This document shows, one piece after another, positions 1 to 8,837 of a DNA stretch of 64,000 bases (positions within the stretch are counted from its first letter, which is position 1; every line of letters begins with the position of its first letter). The notes under the pieces are model-generated. The model saw nothing but the letters and a program-made list of their open reading frames with translations. It was not told the DNA's origin and ran no database searches. The stretch comes from Streptomyces sp. NBC_01235 (lineage in GTDB: Bacteria > Actinomycetota > Actinomycetes > Streptomycetales > Streptomycetaceae): the NCBI RefSeq assembly GCF_035989285.1, contig NZ_CP108513.1:3534001-3598000 (forward strand), read 5' to 3'. The position numbers and the translations under genes were made by a program.

Positions 1-398
1 TGCTCGACCAGGTTCGACTTGAACTTGGCCTGGTCCTTGAGGGCGTCGGTGCCGTCCAGCGGCAGGAAGTAGCCCTTCTTGGCGAAGGCGGGGGTCCAGC
101 CGACCTCGGAACGCAGCACGTCGGGCGCGCCGGAGGCGCCGGCGGCGGTGTCGAACTTGTTCTGCGCCTGGTCGAAGGGCACGTTGACGTACTTGACCTT
201 GACGTCCTTGTTGGCGGCCTCGAACTGCTTGACCAGGGCCTGGTACGTCGGCGCCTCATTGGTGGCGTTGGAGGTGTCCCACCAGGTGATGGTGACCGGC
301 CCCGATGAGTTGTCGCTACCGCTGTCGTCCCCGCCGCAGGCCGTCGCCGCGAGGGCGAAGGACGCCACCAGCGCGGTGGCCGCTATGCCACGCCGCAT
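1..398 (-). CDS. malE: Maltose-type ABC transporter substrate-binding lipoprotein (5' part only)
   Basis: This is the N-terminal 132 codons of an extracellular sugar-binding lipoprotein; the rest lies beyond the left edge. The ATG at 398 follows an AAGGAG ribosome site. A lipoprotein signal peptide (MRRGIAATALVASFALAATAC) puts the lipidated cysteine at residue 21. The mature part has the WWDTSN and QALVKQFEAANK segments typical of family 1 solute-binding proteins. In the family this protein captures maltose or maltodextrins for MalFG-type permeases. It is divergent from a malR-like gene, which supports the maltose assignment, but the substrate is inferred from that neighbour. Confidence 0.8.
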   Translation of the reverse strand, partial: MRRGIAATALVASFALAATACGGDDSGSDNSSGPVTITWWDTSNATNEAPTYQALVKQFEAANKDVKVKYVNVPFDQAQNKFDTAAGASGAPDVLRSEVGWTPAFAKKGYFLPLDGTDALKDQAKFKSNLVE

Positions 399-531
399 GA
401 GTTTCTCCTTGAGGGTGAAAGCCCGTATAGCTACAGGAAGCGGTCCCGTCCGCCGTCCCTGCCGACTCCGACGCGCCGTTGCCGCCGCCGGGCGACGTGA
501 ACGTAACAGCGATGTAAGCGGCACGAAAGAC

Positions 532-770
532 CTTGCAGAAAAAAAGTGCAAGAGATCTCCGAAGTTATCCGCACGTGACCCCTGTGTGACCTCCCCTCGA
601 CCGCCGTGAGACCGTTGTTGTCGCGGTTGAGCGGCCCCGCAGCGGGGCACGCGACTGCTGTGCAAGACTCTGCAAGCTCTTGCCATCACTTTCACGAGGG
701 AGCGCGATGACGCAGCAGCCCGGCGCGGGCCGTTCACCAGGTCGCCCACGGCGTCCGATCGGTGTGCAAG
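532..770. promoter_or_regulatory. Probable MalR operator cluster in the malE-malR intergenic region
   Basis: The 401-base gap between malE and malR holds repeated TGCAAG/CTTGCA motifs. CTTGCA at 532-537 and TGCAAG at 547-552 form an inverted pair with a 9-base A-rich spacer. Further TGCAAG copies lie at 661-666, 671-676 (followed by CTTGCC at 679-684) and 765-770. LacI-family MalR proteins in Streptomyces bind motifs of this kind, so this is a likely shared control region for malE and malR. Binding is inferred. I see no gene in the gap. Confidence 0.6.
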
Positions 771-799
771 ACAGCACCCGACCGGTACAGTCCACCCCT

Positions 800-1834
800 G
801 TGACCACACGGCTTGCCGACATCGCTGCGCAGGCGGGGGTGAGCGAAGCGACCGTCAGCCGCGTCCTCAACGGCAAGCCTGGCGTCGCCGCCACCACCCG
901 TCAGTCCGTGCTCGCCGCTCTGGACGTTCTGGGCTACGAGCGCCCCGTCCGGTTGCGCCAGCGCAGCGCGGGACTGGTCGGCCTCATCACGCCGGAGCTG
1001 GAGAACCCGATATTCCCGGCCCTGGCCCAGGTCATCGGCCAGGCGCTGACCCGCCAGGGCTACACCCCGGTCCTCGCCACCCAGACCCCGGGCGGCTCCA
1101 CGGAGGACGAGCTGACCGAGATGCTGGTCGACCGCGGCGTCGCCGGCATCATCTACGTCTCCGGCCTGCACGCGGACACGACGGCCGACATGCAGCGCTA
1201 CGAGCAGCTGCGCGCCCAGGGCGTCCCCTTCGTCCTGGTGGACGGCTTCTCCCCCAAGGTGCAGGCCCCCTTCATCTCCCCCGACGACCGGGCGGCGATG
1301 ACCCTGGCGGTCACCCACCTCGTCTCCCTCGGCCACACCCGCGTGGGCCTGGCCCTGGGCCCCAAGCGCTTCGTCCCGGTCCAGCGCAAGATCGAGGGCT
1401 TCGTACGGGCGATGCAGGACCAGCTGCGTCTGAGCCCGGAGACGATCGAGACGGACCTGGTCCAGCACTCCCTCTACACCCTGGAGGGCGGGCAGGCGGC
1501 CACCACGGCCCTGATCGACCGGGGCTGTACGGCGATCGTCTGCGCCAGCGACATGATGGCGCTGGGCGCGATACGAGCGGCCAGGCAACGCGGCCTCGCG
1601 GTCCCGCAGGACATCTCGGTGGTGGGCTTCGACGACTCCCCGCTGATCGCCTTCACCGACCCGCCCCTCACCACGGTCCGCAAGCCGGTCCCCGCGATGG
1701 GCCAGGCCGCCGTCCGCACCCTCCTGGAGGAGATCGGCGGGACTCCTGCGCCGCACAGCGAGTTCGTGTTCATGCCGGAACTGGTGGTACGCGGTTCGAC
1801 GGCTTCGGCGCCCGGGGACCGGAATCGTCCGTAA
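800..1834 (+). CDS. malR: LacI-family maltose regulator
   Basis: A 344-residue LacI/GalR repressor. The N-terminal helix-turn-helix reads RLADIAAQAGVSEATVSRVL, with the hinge at about residues 45-60 (LGYERPVRLRQRS), followed by a periplasmic-binding-like effector domain (GLITPELENPIFPALAQ, VVGFDDSP). I chose GTG at 800 because the helix-turn-helix then starts at residue 4, as in other LacI proteins; an open frame extends up to 680 but would add an unrelated 40-residue tail. Divergence from malE and the shared TGCAAG repeats point to repression of maltose uptake genes. Sugar response is inferred from the family. Confidence 0.85.
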   Translation: MTTRLADIAAQAGVSEATVSRVLNGKPGVAATTRQSVLAALDVLGYERPVRLRQRSAGLVGLITPELENPIFPALAQVIGQALTRQGYTPVLATQTPGGSTEDELTEMLVDRGVAGIIYVSGLHADTTADMQRYEQLRAQGVPFVLVDGFSPKVQAPFISPDDRAAMTLAVTHLVSLGHTRVGLALGPKRFVPVQRKIEGFVRAMQDQLRLSPETIETDLVQHSLYTLEGGQAATTALIDRGCTAIVCASDMMALGAIRAARQRGLAVPQDISVVGFDDSPLIAFTDPPLTTVRKPVPAMGQAAVRTLLEEIGGTPAPHSEFVFMPELVVRGSTASAPGDRNRP

Positions 1835-1957
1835 GACGGAGAAACCGGGTTCCCCCAGTGCGCCAGGAGGAGCCGCGGGAGTCCGCCCGCTGTAGAACGT
1901 GCGAGGCGAACCCGACCGGGGGATGATCGGGCCAAGAGGGCTTTTCTGGCAGACTTT

Positions 1958-2824
1958 ATGTCTATGGGTGAATCGACTGTGACGCCGCGGGAAGGCCGTG
2001 AACAGGCCGTTCCCTACCCCGTCACGGCCGAGCCCCGGCAGCGCCGGCTCGACCGGCTGCGCTCCCCCCGCCGCCCCCGCCTCTGGTTCGAGATCCTCCT
2101 CATCGGCGTCAGTTACTGGACGTACTCGCTGGTGCGCAACGCGGTCCCGGAACAGCGCACCGAGGCGTTGCGCAACACGGACTGGATCTGGCGCGCGGAG
2201 CATCATCTCGGCATCGCCATGGAGGAGTCGGTCAACCACGCGGTGAACTCGGTGACCTGGCTCATCGTGGGCATGAACTACTACTACGCGACGCTGCACT
2301 TCATCATCACGCTGACGGTCCTGGTCTGGCTCTACCGCAGCCATCCCGGCCGCTACGCGGCAACGCGCCTGGTCCTGTTCGCCACCACGGCGGTGGCCCT
2401 GGTCGGCTACTACCTGTACCCGCTGGCGCCCCCGCGTCTGATGCCGGGCAGCGACTTCATCGACACGGTGATGGTCCACCAGACCTGGGGCTCGATGGCG
2501 TCCGGCGACCTGAAACACATGTCGAACCAGTACGCGGCGATGCCGTCGATGCACATCGGCTGGTCCCTGTGGTGCGGCCTGACGATCTTCGCCCTCGCCA
2601 GACTCCCCTGGGTCCGCATCCTGGGCCTGCTCTACCCGGCGGCGACCCTGATGGTCATCGTCGCCACGGCCAACCACTTCTGGCTGGACGCGGTGGGCGG
2701 CATCCTCTGTCTCGCCTTCGGCTTCACGGTGGCCCGCGTCTGGTACGGCACCCTGCCGTACTCCCTGCCGAGGGTGGTGCCCGCGCGAGGGCGGGGCAGC
2801 CCCCTGCTCCCTTCCAAGGCGTGA
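1958..2824 (+). CDS. PAP2-superfamily membrane phosphatase
   Basis: A 288-residue integral membrane protein with about six hydrophobic segments. PAP2 motifs are visible: PSMHIGWSLW near residues 196-205 supplies the catalytic histidine region, and NHFWLDAVGG near 239 supplies the second histidine and aspartate. The first PAP2 motif is reduced to a YPLAPPRL-like segment, as in the inositol-phosphorylceramide-synthase-like branch. Family members act on lipid phosphates at the membrane; the substrate is unknown. ATG at 1958 or 1964 could be the start; neither has a strong ribosome site. It converges on the amidohydrolase gene. Confidence 0.8.
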   Translation: MSMGESTVTPREGREQAVPYPVTAEPRQRRLDRLRSPRRPRLWFEILLIGVSYWTYSLVRNAVPEQRTEALRNTDWIWRAEHHLGIAMEESVNHAVNSVTWLIVGMNYYYATLHFIITLTVLVWLYRSHPGRYAATRLVLFATTAVALVGYYLYPLAPPRLMPGSDFIDTVMVHQTWGSMASGDLKHMSNQYAAMPSMHIGWSLWCGLTIFALARLPWVRILGLLYPAATLMVIVATANHFWLDAVGGILCLAFGFTVARVWYGTLPYSLPRVVPARGRGSPLLPSKA

Positions 2825-2849
2825 CGCTCTCCCCCACCAAGGCGTGCGC

Positions 2850-4424
2850 TCACGCCTCCCCCCGGTGCACCACGCGTCCCCCGGTCACCGTCAACAGCAC
2901 CGGCGCCTGCGCCACCTCGTCCGCCGGAGCCTCGACCGGGTCCAGTCCGAGCACGGTGAGATCGGCCCGCCGCCCGACGGCGACCTGCCCGGCCCGGCCG
3001 TCCTCCCCCGCGGCACGAGCGGCATGCGTGGTGCAGCCCTCCAGCGCCTCGAGCCCCGTGAGCCCCGCCCGCCCCGACGCGGCACCCCGCGGCGCACGCG
3101 CGCTCGCCAGCACGCCCCGCACGTCGTAGGGGGCGATGGGCCAGTCCGAGCCCAGGGCGACCGTCGCACCGGCGTCCCGCAGATCCCGTAGCCGCCAGGC
3201 GTGCCCGGCCCGGTCGGCGCCCAGCCGCCGGGACCACTCGTCGGTCCCGTCGGCCCGTGTGTAGGCGGTGTGCGGCGGCTGCATCGAGGCGGCCACCCCG
3301 AGCTCGGCGAACCGCGGCAGCAACGCGTCGGGAGCGGTTTCTATGTGTTCCACCCGGTGCCGCCCCCGGCCCCCCTCCCCCAGCTCCGCCACCACATCGA
3401 GGACGTGCCGCACGGCCGCGTCCCCGATGGCGTGCGTGGCGGTACGCACTCCGGCCGCGTGCAGCCGCCGTACCGCGCCGCCGTACGCGGCGGGATCCGG
3501 CCAGAACGCGGCGGTCCCCTGCCCATGGCAGTCCGCGTGCTCCAGCCAGGCCGTACCCCCCTCCACGGTTCCGTCCATGAAGAACTTGACCCCGTCGACG
3601 ACCCAGTGCCGCCCGCCCCGCCCCTGCAGAGCGACCAGTTCCTCCAGCCCGGCCTCGTCCACCCCCGGCATGCACCAGGGCGCGAACCGCAGCCGGACCG
3701 GCAGCACGGCCTCTTGGGCCACCGCCGCGACCAGCTCCGGATCCCCCGCGTCCATGACATGCGCCCCGGTCAGCCCGGTGGCCGCCATCGCGGCGAGCAG
3801 TTCGACGAGCCGTGCCCGCCGGGCGGCGTACGAGGGCCCGGGCACGACCGCCGCCACCAGTTCCATGGCGGCGTGCTCGACGAGATGGCCGGTGGGCCGC
3901 CCTTCCCCGTCGCACACGACCTCCGACCGCTGGGCGAAGTCCCGCGCCCCGGCGACCCCCGCCAGGGCGAGCGCCGCGCCGCTGACGAGCGCGGAGTGGC
4001 CGTCGTACAGCCGCAGAAAGGCCGGAGCACCCCCGAGGACGTCCTCGACGAGCGCCCTGTCGACGGCCCGCCCCTCGAACGCGTTGTGATCGAGCCCGAA
4101 CCCGACGACCCACCCGTCGACCCGTTCGGCACCGGCCAGCGCGGCCCGCAGCCCCGCGAGATCGGCCACCCCCGACAGATCCACGCCGGTCGCCATGTCC
4201 AGCCCCCACACGGGATGACTGTGCGCGTCCACGAGCCCGGGCACCAGGTGCGCGCCCGCCAGGGGCACGACCTCGGTCCCCGGGCCGCGCCAGTGGCGTA
4301 CGTCGCTCTCGTCGCCGACCGCGGCGATCACCCCGTCGCGCACGGCGACGGCGGTGGCGTACGGCCGGGCGGGATCGAGGGTGCGCACCACGGCACCGGC
4401 GAGGATCAGGTCGGGAGCGGTCAT
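2850..4424 (-). CDS. YtcJ-like metal-dependent amidohydrolase
   Basis: A 524-residue amidohydrolase of the YtcJ (amidohydro_3) type. Metal-binding signatures are DAHSH at residues 66-70, the lysine region GVKFFMDGT, HAIGDAAV, RVEHIE, and GSDWPIAP near residue 424. Its ATG at 4424 overlaps the permease stop codon in an ATGA arrangement, so translation is probably coupled. Pairing with an APC permease suggests hydrolysis of an imported amide or N-acyl compound. The substrate cannot be read from sequence. The divergent TetR gene at 6155 is the likely local regulator. Confidence 0.8.
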   Translation of the reverse strand: MTAPDLILAGAVVRTLDPARPYATAVAVRDGVIAAVGDESDVRHWRGPGTEVVPLAGAHLVPGLVDAHSHPVWGLDMATGVDLSGVADLAGLRAALAGAERVDGWVVGFGLDHNAFEGRAVDRALVEDVLGGAPAFLRLYDGHSALVSGAALALAGVAGARDFAQRSEVVCDGEGRPTGHLVEHAAMELVAAVVPGPSYAARRARLVELLAAMAATGLTGAHVMDAGDPELVAAVAQEAVLPVRLRFAPWCMPGVDEAGLEELVALQGRGGRHWVVDGVKFFMDGTVEGGTAWLEHADCHGQGTAAFWPDPAAYGGAVRRLHAAGVRTATHAIGDAAVRHVLDVVAELGEGGRGRHRVEHIETAPDALLPRFAELGVAASMQPPHTAYTRADGTDEWSRRLGADRAGHAWRLRDLRDAGATVALGSDWPIAPYDVRGVLASARAPRGAASGRAGLTGLEALEGCTTHAARAAGEDGRAGQVAVGRRADLTVLGLDPVEAPADEVAQAPVLLTVTGGRVVHRGEA

Positions 4425-5998
4425 GACTCGGTGAACTCCTTTGCCACACAGGCCCCTTCGTCCGACTCGGCCGACCCGACGGCCCCGACCGACGCGATCG
4501 ACCCGACCGGCCCCACCGCCGCTGTCGGCTCTGTCGGCTCGGCGGCGAAGTGCGCGTACACGAGAGGCCGTTCACGACGCAGCCACCAGGCCAGACCGAG
4601 CCCCGCCACGAAGACGGCGGGCGCGAGACCGATCAGAACGCTGTTCACGGCAGGGGAAGCACCGGTGAACAGGTCGATATGGGTGATCACGAGCCCTATG
4701 GCGCCGGCGAGCAGCACGGCCGCGACAACCGGCGCGAGGACCGTCCGCAGCACGCCCTCCCCGTGCGGCACCCGTCGGAAGTAACAGGGAACAGCGATCG
4801 CGGCGAGCAGCTGGAGCACGAACAGCCCGATCATTCCCGGGGTGTTGACCCACAACAGCAACTGCCCGTAGGGATCGGCCCCCGCCGCCCAGAACCCGAA
4901 CACGACCACCGCCCCGAGGACGGTCTGCGCGAGCCCCGCCACATACGGGGACCGGTGTCGCGGATGGATCCGCCCCAGGGACTTGGGCAGCACCCCCTCC
5001 TCGGCGAGGGCGAGGGCGTACCGGTTGATGGCGTTGTGAAACGCGAGCAGCGAGGCGACAACGCTGGTGACGATGAAGACGTGCATCAGATCGGCCGCCC
5101 AACCGCCGACGTACGTGGTGATGGCGGAGAAGAAGAGCCCGCCGGGATCCTGGGCGGCGGCCGCGATCACGTCCACGTCGCCGAAGGCCTGGATGACGAC
5201 CCACACGATGAAGGCGTAGAAGAGCCCTAGGAACGCGACGGCCACGTAGGTGGCCCGTGGAACCGTCCGCTCGGGATCGCGCGCCTCACGTCGGTAGATG
5301 ACGGTCGACTCGAACCCGGTGAAAGCCGCGAAGGCGAACGCCAGCACGACGGCCGCACCGGAGACGAACACCTGGCCCGGCGCGAAGGACGCCCCGGACA
5401 ACCCGTGCGCACCCCCCTTGACCAGCACTCCACCCGCGAGCAGCAGCAGGATCCCGGTCTCGGCGACGAGCAGCACGCCCAGCACCTTGGCGCCGAAGTC
5501 GACGGACCGGTAACCGCCGTACCAGATGACGACGAGGCCCGCCAGCGAGAACGGCAGCCACGGCACGCCGGTGCCGAAGAGGGCGTGCGCGGTGTCGCGG
5601 GTGGCGGTGCCGAGCAGACCGTAGACACCGATTTCCATGCCGTTGTAGCCGATCAGCGCGAGCAGCGCGGCGCCGATGCCCACGGGCCGGCCGAGGCCGC
5701 GGGTGATGTAGGCGTAGAAGGCACCGCCGCTCTTCACGTGCCGGCTCATGGTGGTGAAGCCGACGGCGAAGACGGCGAGGGTGATGCCGGCGATGAGGTA
5801 GCCGGCCGGGGCACCGATGCCGCCGAGCAGGATCGCGAGCGGGGCGACGCCGGCCATGACGGTGAGCGGGGCGGCGGCGGAAACAACGAAGAATGCGATG
5901 TCGGCGGTGCCGAGCGAACCGGAACGAAGAGTCGCCGCGACGGGCGGCGTTCTCCGTTCAGAGGCGGTGTCGGACATGGGGAAGCCCTTCGAGCGCAA
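4421..5998 (-). CDS. APC-family amino acid/polyamine permease
   Basis: A 525-residue transporter with about 12 hydrophobic segments. The N-terminal region has the APC-type GSLGTADIAFFVVSAAAPL segment. The C-terminal cytoplasmic tail (after about residue 490) is low-complexity, with alternating GPVGS/ASVGAV and EPTEPT repeats. It overlaps the downstream amidohydrolase start by four bases, so the two form one operon for uptake then hydrolysis. It is divergent from a TetR regulator across about 156 bases. The family carries amino acids, polyamines or related amines; the exact substrate is unknown. Confidence 0.85.
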   Translation of the reverse strand: MRSKGFPMSDTASERRTPPVAATLRSGSLGTADIAFFVVSAAAPLTVMAGVAPLAILLGGIGAPAGYLIAGITLAVFAVGFTTMSRHVKSGGAFYAYITRGLGRPVGIGAALLALIGYNGMEIGVYGLLGTATRDTAHALFGTGVPWLPFSLAGLVVIWYGGYRSVDFGAKVLGVLLVAETGILLLLAGGVLVKGGAHGLSGASFAPGQVFVSGAAVVLAFAFAAFTGFESTVIYRREARDPERTVPRATYVAVAFLGLFYAFIVWVVIQAFGDVDVIAAAAQDPGGLFFSAITTYVGGWAADLMHVFIVTSVVASLLAFHNAINRYALALAEEGVLPKSLGRIHPRHRSPYVAGLAQTVLGAVVVFGFWAAGADPYGQLLLWVNTPGMIGLFVLQLLAAIAVPCYFRRVPHGEGVLRTVLAPVVAAVLLAGAIGLVITHIDLFTGASPAVNSVLIGLAPAVFVAGLGLAWWLRRERPLVYAHFAAEPTEPTAAVGPVGSIASVGAVGSAESDEGACVAKEFTES

Positions 5999-6154
5999 CG
6001 GACGGGAGGGTTGCGGGCGTGCGGGATGACCGGCGTACCCGGAGCGAGAGCTCGCCCCGGACCCGTAAATCTAAAGGCTTTCGGTTTCGGCAATGTAGCC
6101 TCCTCCTGGGCATCCGGGAAGCCCTTCTCAGACCTTCAGGGGGAGACCACACAC

Positions 6155-6763
6155 ATGGGACGGCCGCGCACATCGCTCCTCGACCGCGAGCGCATCACCA
6201 CGACCGCGCTGCAACTCGTCGACGAGCAGGGCGACTTCAGCGTCCCCCAGATCGCGAAACGACTCGGCGTGCAGACCGGTTCGGTGTACCACCATGTGGA
6301 CGGCCGGGACGGCATAGTGGAACTGCTCCGCGAACGGGTCGCGTCCGCCATCGACCCGAAGACCCTGGACATCACGCCCTGGGACGCGGCCCTGGAGTCC
6401 TGGGCCCGCTCCTACCGGGCCGCGTTCGCCGCGCACCCCAGGGCGATCCCTCTCCTCATGACCTCGCCCGTACGAGCCCCGCGCGTCCTGGAGCAGTACG
6501 AACGGGCGGTGGCACTCCTGCTGAACGCGGGCTTCGCCCCCCACTCGGTGATGCCGCTGCTCATCGCGCTGGAGAACCTGATCCTGGGCTCGGCCCTGGA
6601 CCTGACGGCTCCGGAGACGATGTGGGAACTGACCGAGGAAACCGCCACCCCCCTCCTGGCCGAAGCCCTGGCCGCGGCACCGGAGGGCCGGGCGGACCAG
6701 GCCTTCGATGTAGGCCTGACCGCCCTCATGAACCAGGCGAGGACGACGCACCCGGCGCACTGA
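6155..6763 (+). CDS. TetR-family regulator
   Basis: A 202-residue TetR protein with a TetR_C-like ligand domain. The helix-turn-helix lies near residues 27-50 (QIAKRLGVQTGSVYHHV). The ATG at 6155 is chosen because the domain begins immediately after it and a GGGGAG ribosome site precedes it; a longer open frame upstream runs through the permease gene and is not coding. It is transcribed away from the APC permease/amidohydrolase operon and probably represses it. I did not find a clear palindrome in the gap. The 3' end overlaps the convergent LysR gene by 38 bases. Confidence 0.8.
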   Translation: MGRPRTSLLDRERITTTALQLVDEQGDFSVPQIAKRLGVQTGSVYHHVDGRDGIVELLRERVASAIDPKTLDITPWDAALESWARSYRAAFAAHPRAIPLLMTSPVRAPRVLEQYERAVALLLNAGFAPHSVMPLLIALENLILGSALDLTAPETMWELTEETATPLLAEALAAAPEGRADQAFDVGLTALMNQARTTHPAH

Positions 6764-7667
6764 CGACCGGGGCCACCCCGGCCCCACCCGCAGCCCGCAG
6801 CGCATCGATGAAGGCATCCAACGCGGGCTGCGCGGGCGCCGTCTCCCGGACCACGGCGTGGATGACGCGCACCGGCGCCGGATCACGCACCTCCCGCACC
6901 ACCACCCCCGGATGCCGGCTCCCCAGCCCCAGCCGGGGCACCAGACTCACCCCCAGCCCAGCGGCCACGAACCCCTGGGCAGTCACGTAGTCCTCGCTCT
7001 CCACCACGAACCGAGGCCGGAACCCGACCGCCGCACACGCGTCGAGCTGGGCATCAAGACAGGGCCCCGGCCACTCACTCCCCACAAACCCCTCGTCGGC
7101 CAGCTCTCCCAGCCGCACACTCCGCCGCCCGGCAAGCCGATGCCCCCGAGGCAGCACGGCAAGGTAGGGGTCGTCGAGCAGACGCACCACCCGGACCCCC
7201 CTCGCCTCCCCGCTCCCCCTCACCACCAGAGCGAGATCGGCCCGCCCTTCCCGCACCTCGGCCAGCGGATCCTCGGAGTCGACGGTCAGCTTCAGATCGA
7301 CCCGCACCCCCGGATGCGCCTCCCGCAGCCGAGCCACGGCGGGCGCCACCAGCCCGGCCCCGGCGGTGGCGAAGTACCGCACCGCCAGCCGCCCCGTACG
7401 GCCGGCCAGCAGATCGGCGAGCGCGGCCTCGGCCTCGGCGACCTGCCGCCCGATGGCATCGGCGTACTCGGTGAGCAGCAGCCCGGCAGCCGTAGGCCGA
7501 ACCCCCCGCCCCACCCGCTCCAACAGCTCGGCCCCCACCTCCTTCTCCAGGGCGGCGATCTGCTGACTGACAGCAGACGGCGTATACCCCAGAACCCCAG
7601 CCGCCCCGGTAACGGACCCGCTCCCCACCACAGCCCGCAACACCTGCATCCGCCGCACATCAATCAT
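6726..7667 (-). CDS. LysR-family regulator
   Basis: A 313-residue LysR-type activator. The winged helix-turn-helix fills residues 1-60 (MIDVRRMQVLRAVV, VTGAAGVLGYTPSAVSQQIAALE), followed by a substrate-binding domain. The ATG at 7667 gives the standard LysR N-terminus; an upstream extension to 7703 is possible but unusual. It is divergent from the EamA exporter with a 72-base gap, so control of that exporter is the simplest reading. The 3' end runs 38 bases into the convergent TetR gene, so the last residues (SSSPGS) are encoded antisense to it. Confidence 0.82.
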   Translation of the reverse strand: MIDVRRMQVLRAVVGSGSVTGAAGVLGYTPSAVSQQIAALEKEVGAELLERVGRGVRPTAAGLLLTEYADAIGRQVAEAEAALADLLAGRTGRLAVRYFATAGAGLVAPAVARLREAHPGVRVDLKLTVDSEDPLAEVREGRADLALVVRGSGEARGVRVVRLLDDPYLAVLPRGHRLAGRRSVRLGELADEGFVGSEWPGPCLDAQLDACAAVGFRPRFVVESEDYVTAQGFVAAGLGVSLVPRLGLGSRHPGVVVREVRDPAPVRVIHAVVRETAPAQPALDAFIDALRAAGGAGVAPVVSAPGASSSPGS

Positions 7668-7739
7668 GCAGCCCACCTTAATGAACCATCCAAAACATTT
7701 CACTTGTCCTCATACATCGAGCAGGCGACCGTAAGAGCC

Positions 7740-8696
7740 ATGCCCTCCACCCTCCGCATGGCCGCACTGGCCCTCTTCTGGGGCTCCGGCTTCCTCTGGA
7801 TCAAGCTGTCCCTCACCCACGGCCTCACCCCCACCCAGATCACCGTCACCCGCTGCGCCCTGGGCACAGCCGTACTCCTCCTCCTGGCCCGCAGGGCCGG
7901 CCAGCGCCTCCCACGCTCCAAGTCGACCTGGCGCCACCTCGCCATCGCCGCCCTCTTCTGCAACGCCCTCCCCTTCGCCCTGTTCGCCCTGGGCGAGCAG
8001 CACGTCGACTCAGGGATCGCGGGCGTCCTCAACGCCACCACCCCCCTCTGGTCCCTCCTCATAGGCATCGCCCTCGGCACCGACCGCCCCCTTCCCCCCA
8101 CTCGCCTGACAGGCCTCCTCCTGGGCTTCGCCGGCACGCTCCTGATCTTCGCCCCCTGGCACCGGGAGGGCCTCCTCACCTGGCCGGCCCTGGCGCTCCT
8201 CACAGCAGCAGCGAGCTACGCAGCGGCTTTCGCCTACATGTCCCGCCACCTCACGACCAACGACACCCCCCTGGCCATGTCAGCGGCCCAACTCCTGGCG
8301 GCCACAGCCTGGACGACCCTGGCCCTCCCCACAGCACCCCCCTCCCACCCGGACGCCACCGCCGTCCTCGCCGTCATCACCCTCGGCATCCTCGGCACAG
8401 GCATGACCTTCTACCTCAACTACCGCCTGATAGCGGACGAGGGACCCACCGCAGCGGCAACAGTCGGCTACCTGCTCCCCGTGGTCTCCGTAGCCCTGGG
8501 CGCAACAGTCCTGGACGAAAACATCAGCCCACGCGTCCTGGCAGGCATGGCGGTAGTACTCCTGGGCGTAGCCCTGACCCGCAGGAACCACAGGCCACCC
8601 CGCAACACCCGCACCCGCACCCGCACCCGCACCCGCACCCGCACCGGAAAGACGGCGGGAGCGGGCCGTGGCGGTGCGTCGCAGCCCGTCGCTTAG
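7740..8696 (+). CDS. EamA (DMT-family) exporter
   Basis: A 318-residue transporter with ten predicted membrane segments in two EamA repeats (first LFWGSGFLWIKLSL, second ATVGYLLPVVSVALG). Family members export amino acids or other metabolites. The ATG at 7740 opens directly into the first membrane helix. The cytoplasmic C-terminus carries an unusual run of alternating Thr-Arg pairs encoded by a 6-base tandem repeat (8605-8646). It is divergent from a LysR gene that probably controls it. Substrate unknown. Confidence 0.82.
   Translation: MPSTLRMAALALFWGSGFLWIKLSLTHGLTPTQITVTRCALGTAVLLLLARRAGQRLPRSKSTWRHLAIAALFCNALPFALFALGEQHVDSGIAGVLNATTPLWSLLIGIALGTDRPLPPTRLTGLLLGFAGTLLIFAPWHREGLLTWPALALLTAAASYAAAFAYMSRHLTTNDTPLAMSAAQLLAATAWTTLALPTAPPSHPDATAVLAVITLGILGTGMTFYLNYRLIADEGPTAAATVGYLLPVVSVALGATVLDENISPRVLAGMAVVLLGVALTRRNHRPPRNTRTRTRTRTRTRTGKTAGAGRGGASQPVA
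8605..8646 (+). repeat. GCACCC hexanucleotide tandem repeat inside the EamA gene
   Basis: Five perfect GCACCC units at 8611-8640, with degenerate units on each side, encode a (TR)n tail at the exporter C-terminus. Because the unit is six bases long, copy-number change would keep the frame. Confidence 0.85.
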
Positions 8697-8837
8697 CTCG
8701 TCACTGCCAACAGCACCAAGGAAACAGGCAGCAGTACGCCCGACACGCGACGGGCTCGACGCACCGCCACGGCCCCGACCCACCCCCTCACCCCTCACCC
8801 CGGGGCGGGACAGCCGACCCGACCCGACCCGGCCTGC

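Noticed and set aside
734..2677. Very long minus-strand open frame opposite malR and PAP2 (647 codons)
   Set aside because: Arg/Asp/Gly-rich translation without domains, opposite two well-supported genes; long antisense frames are expected at this GC content.
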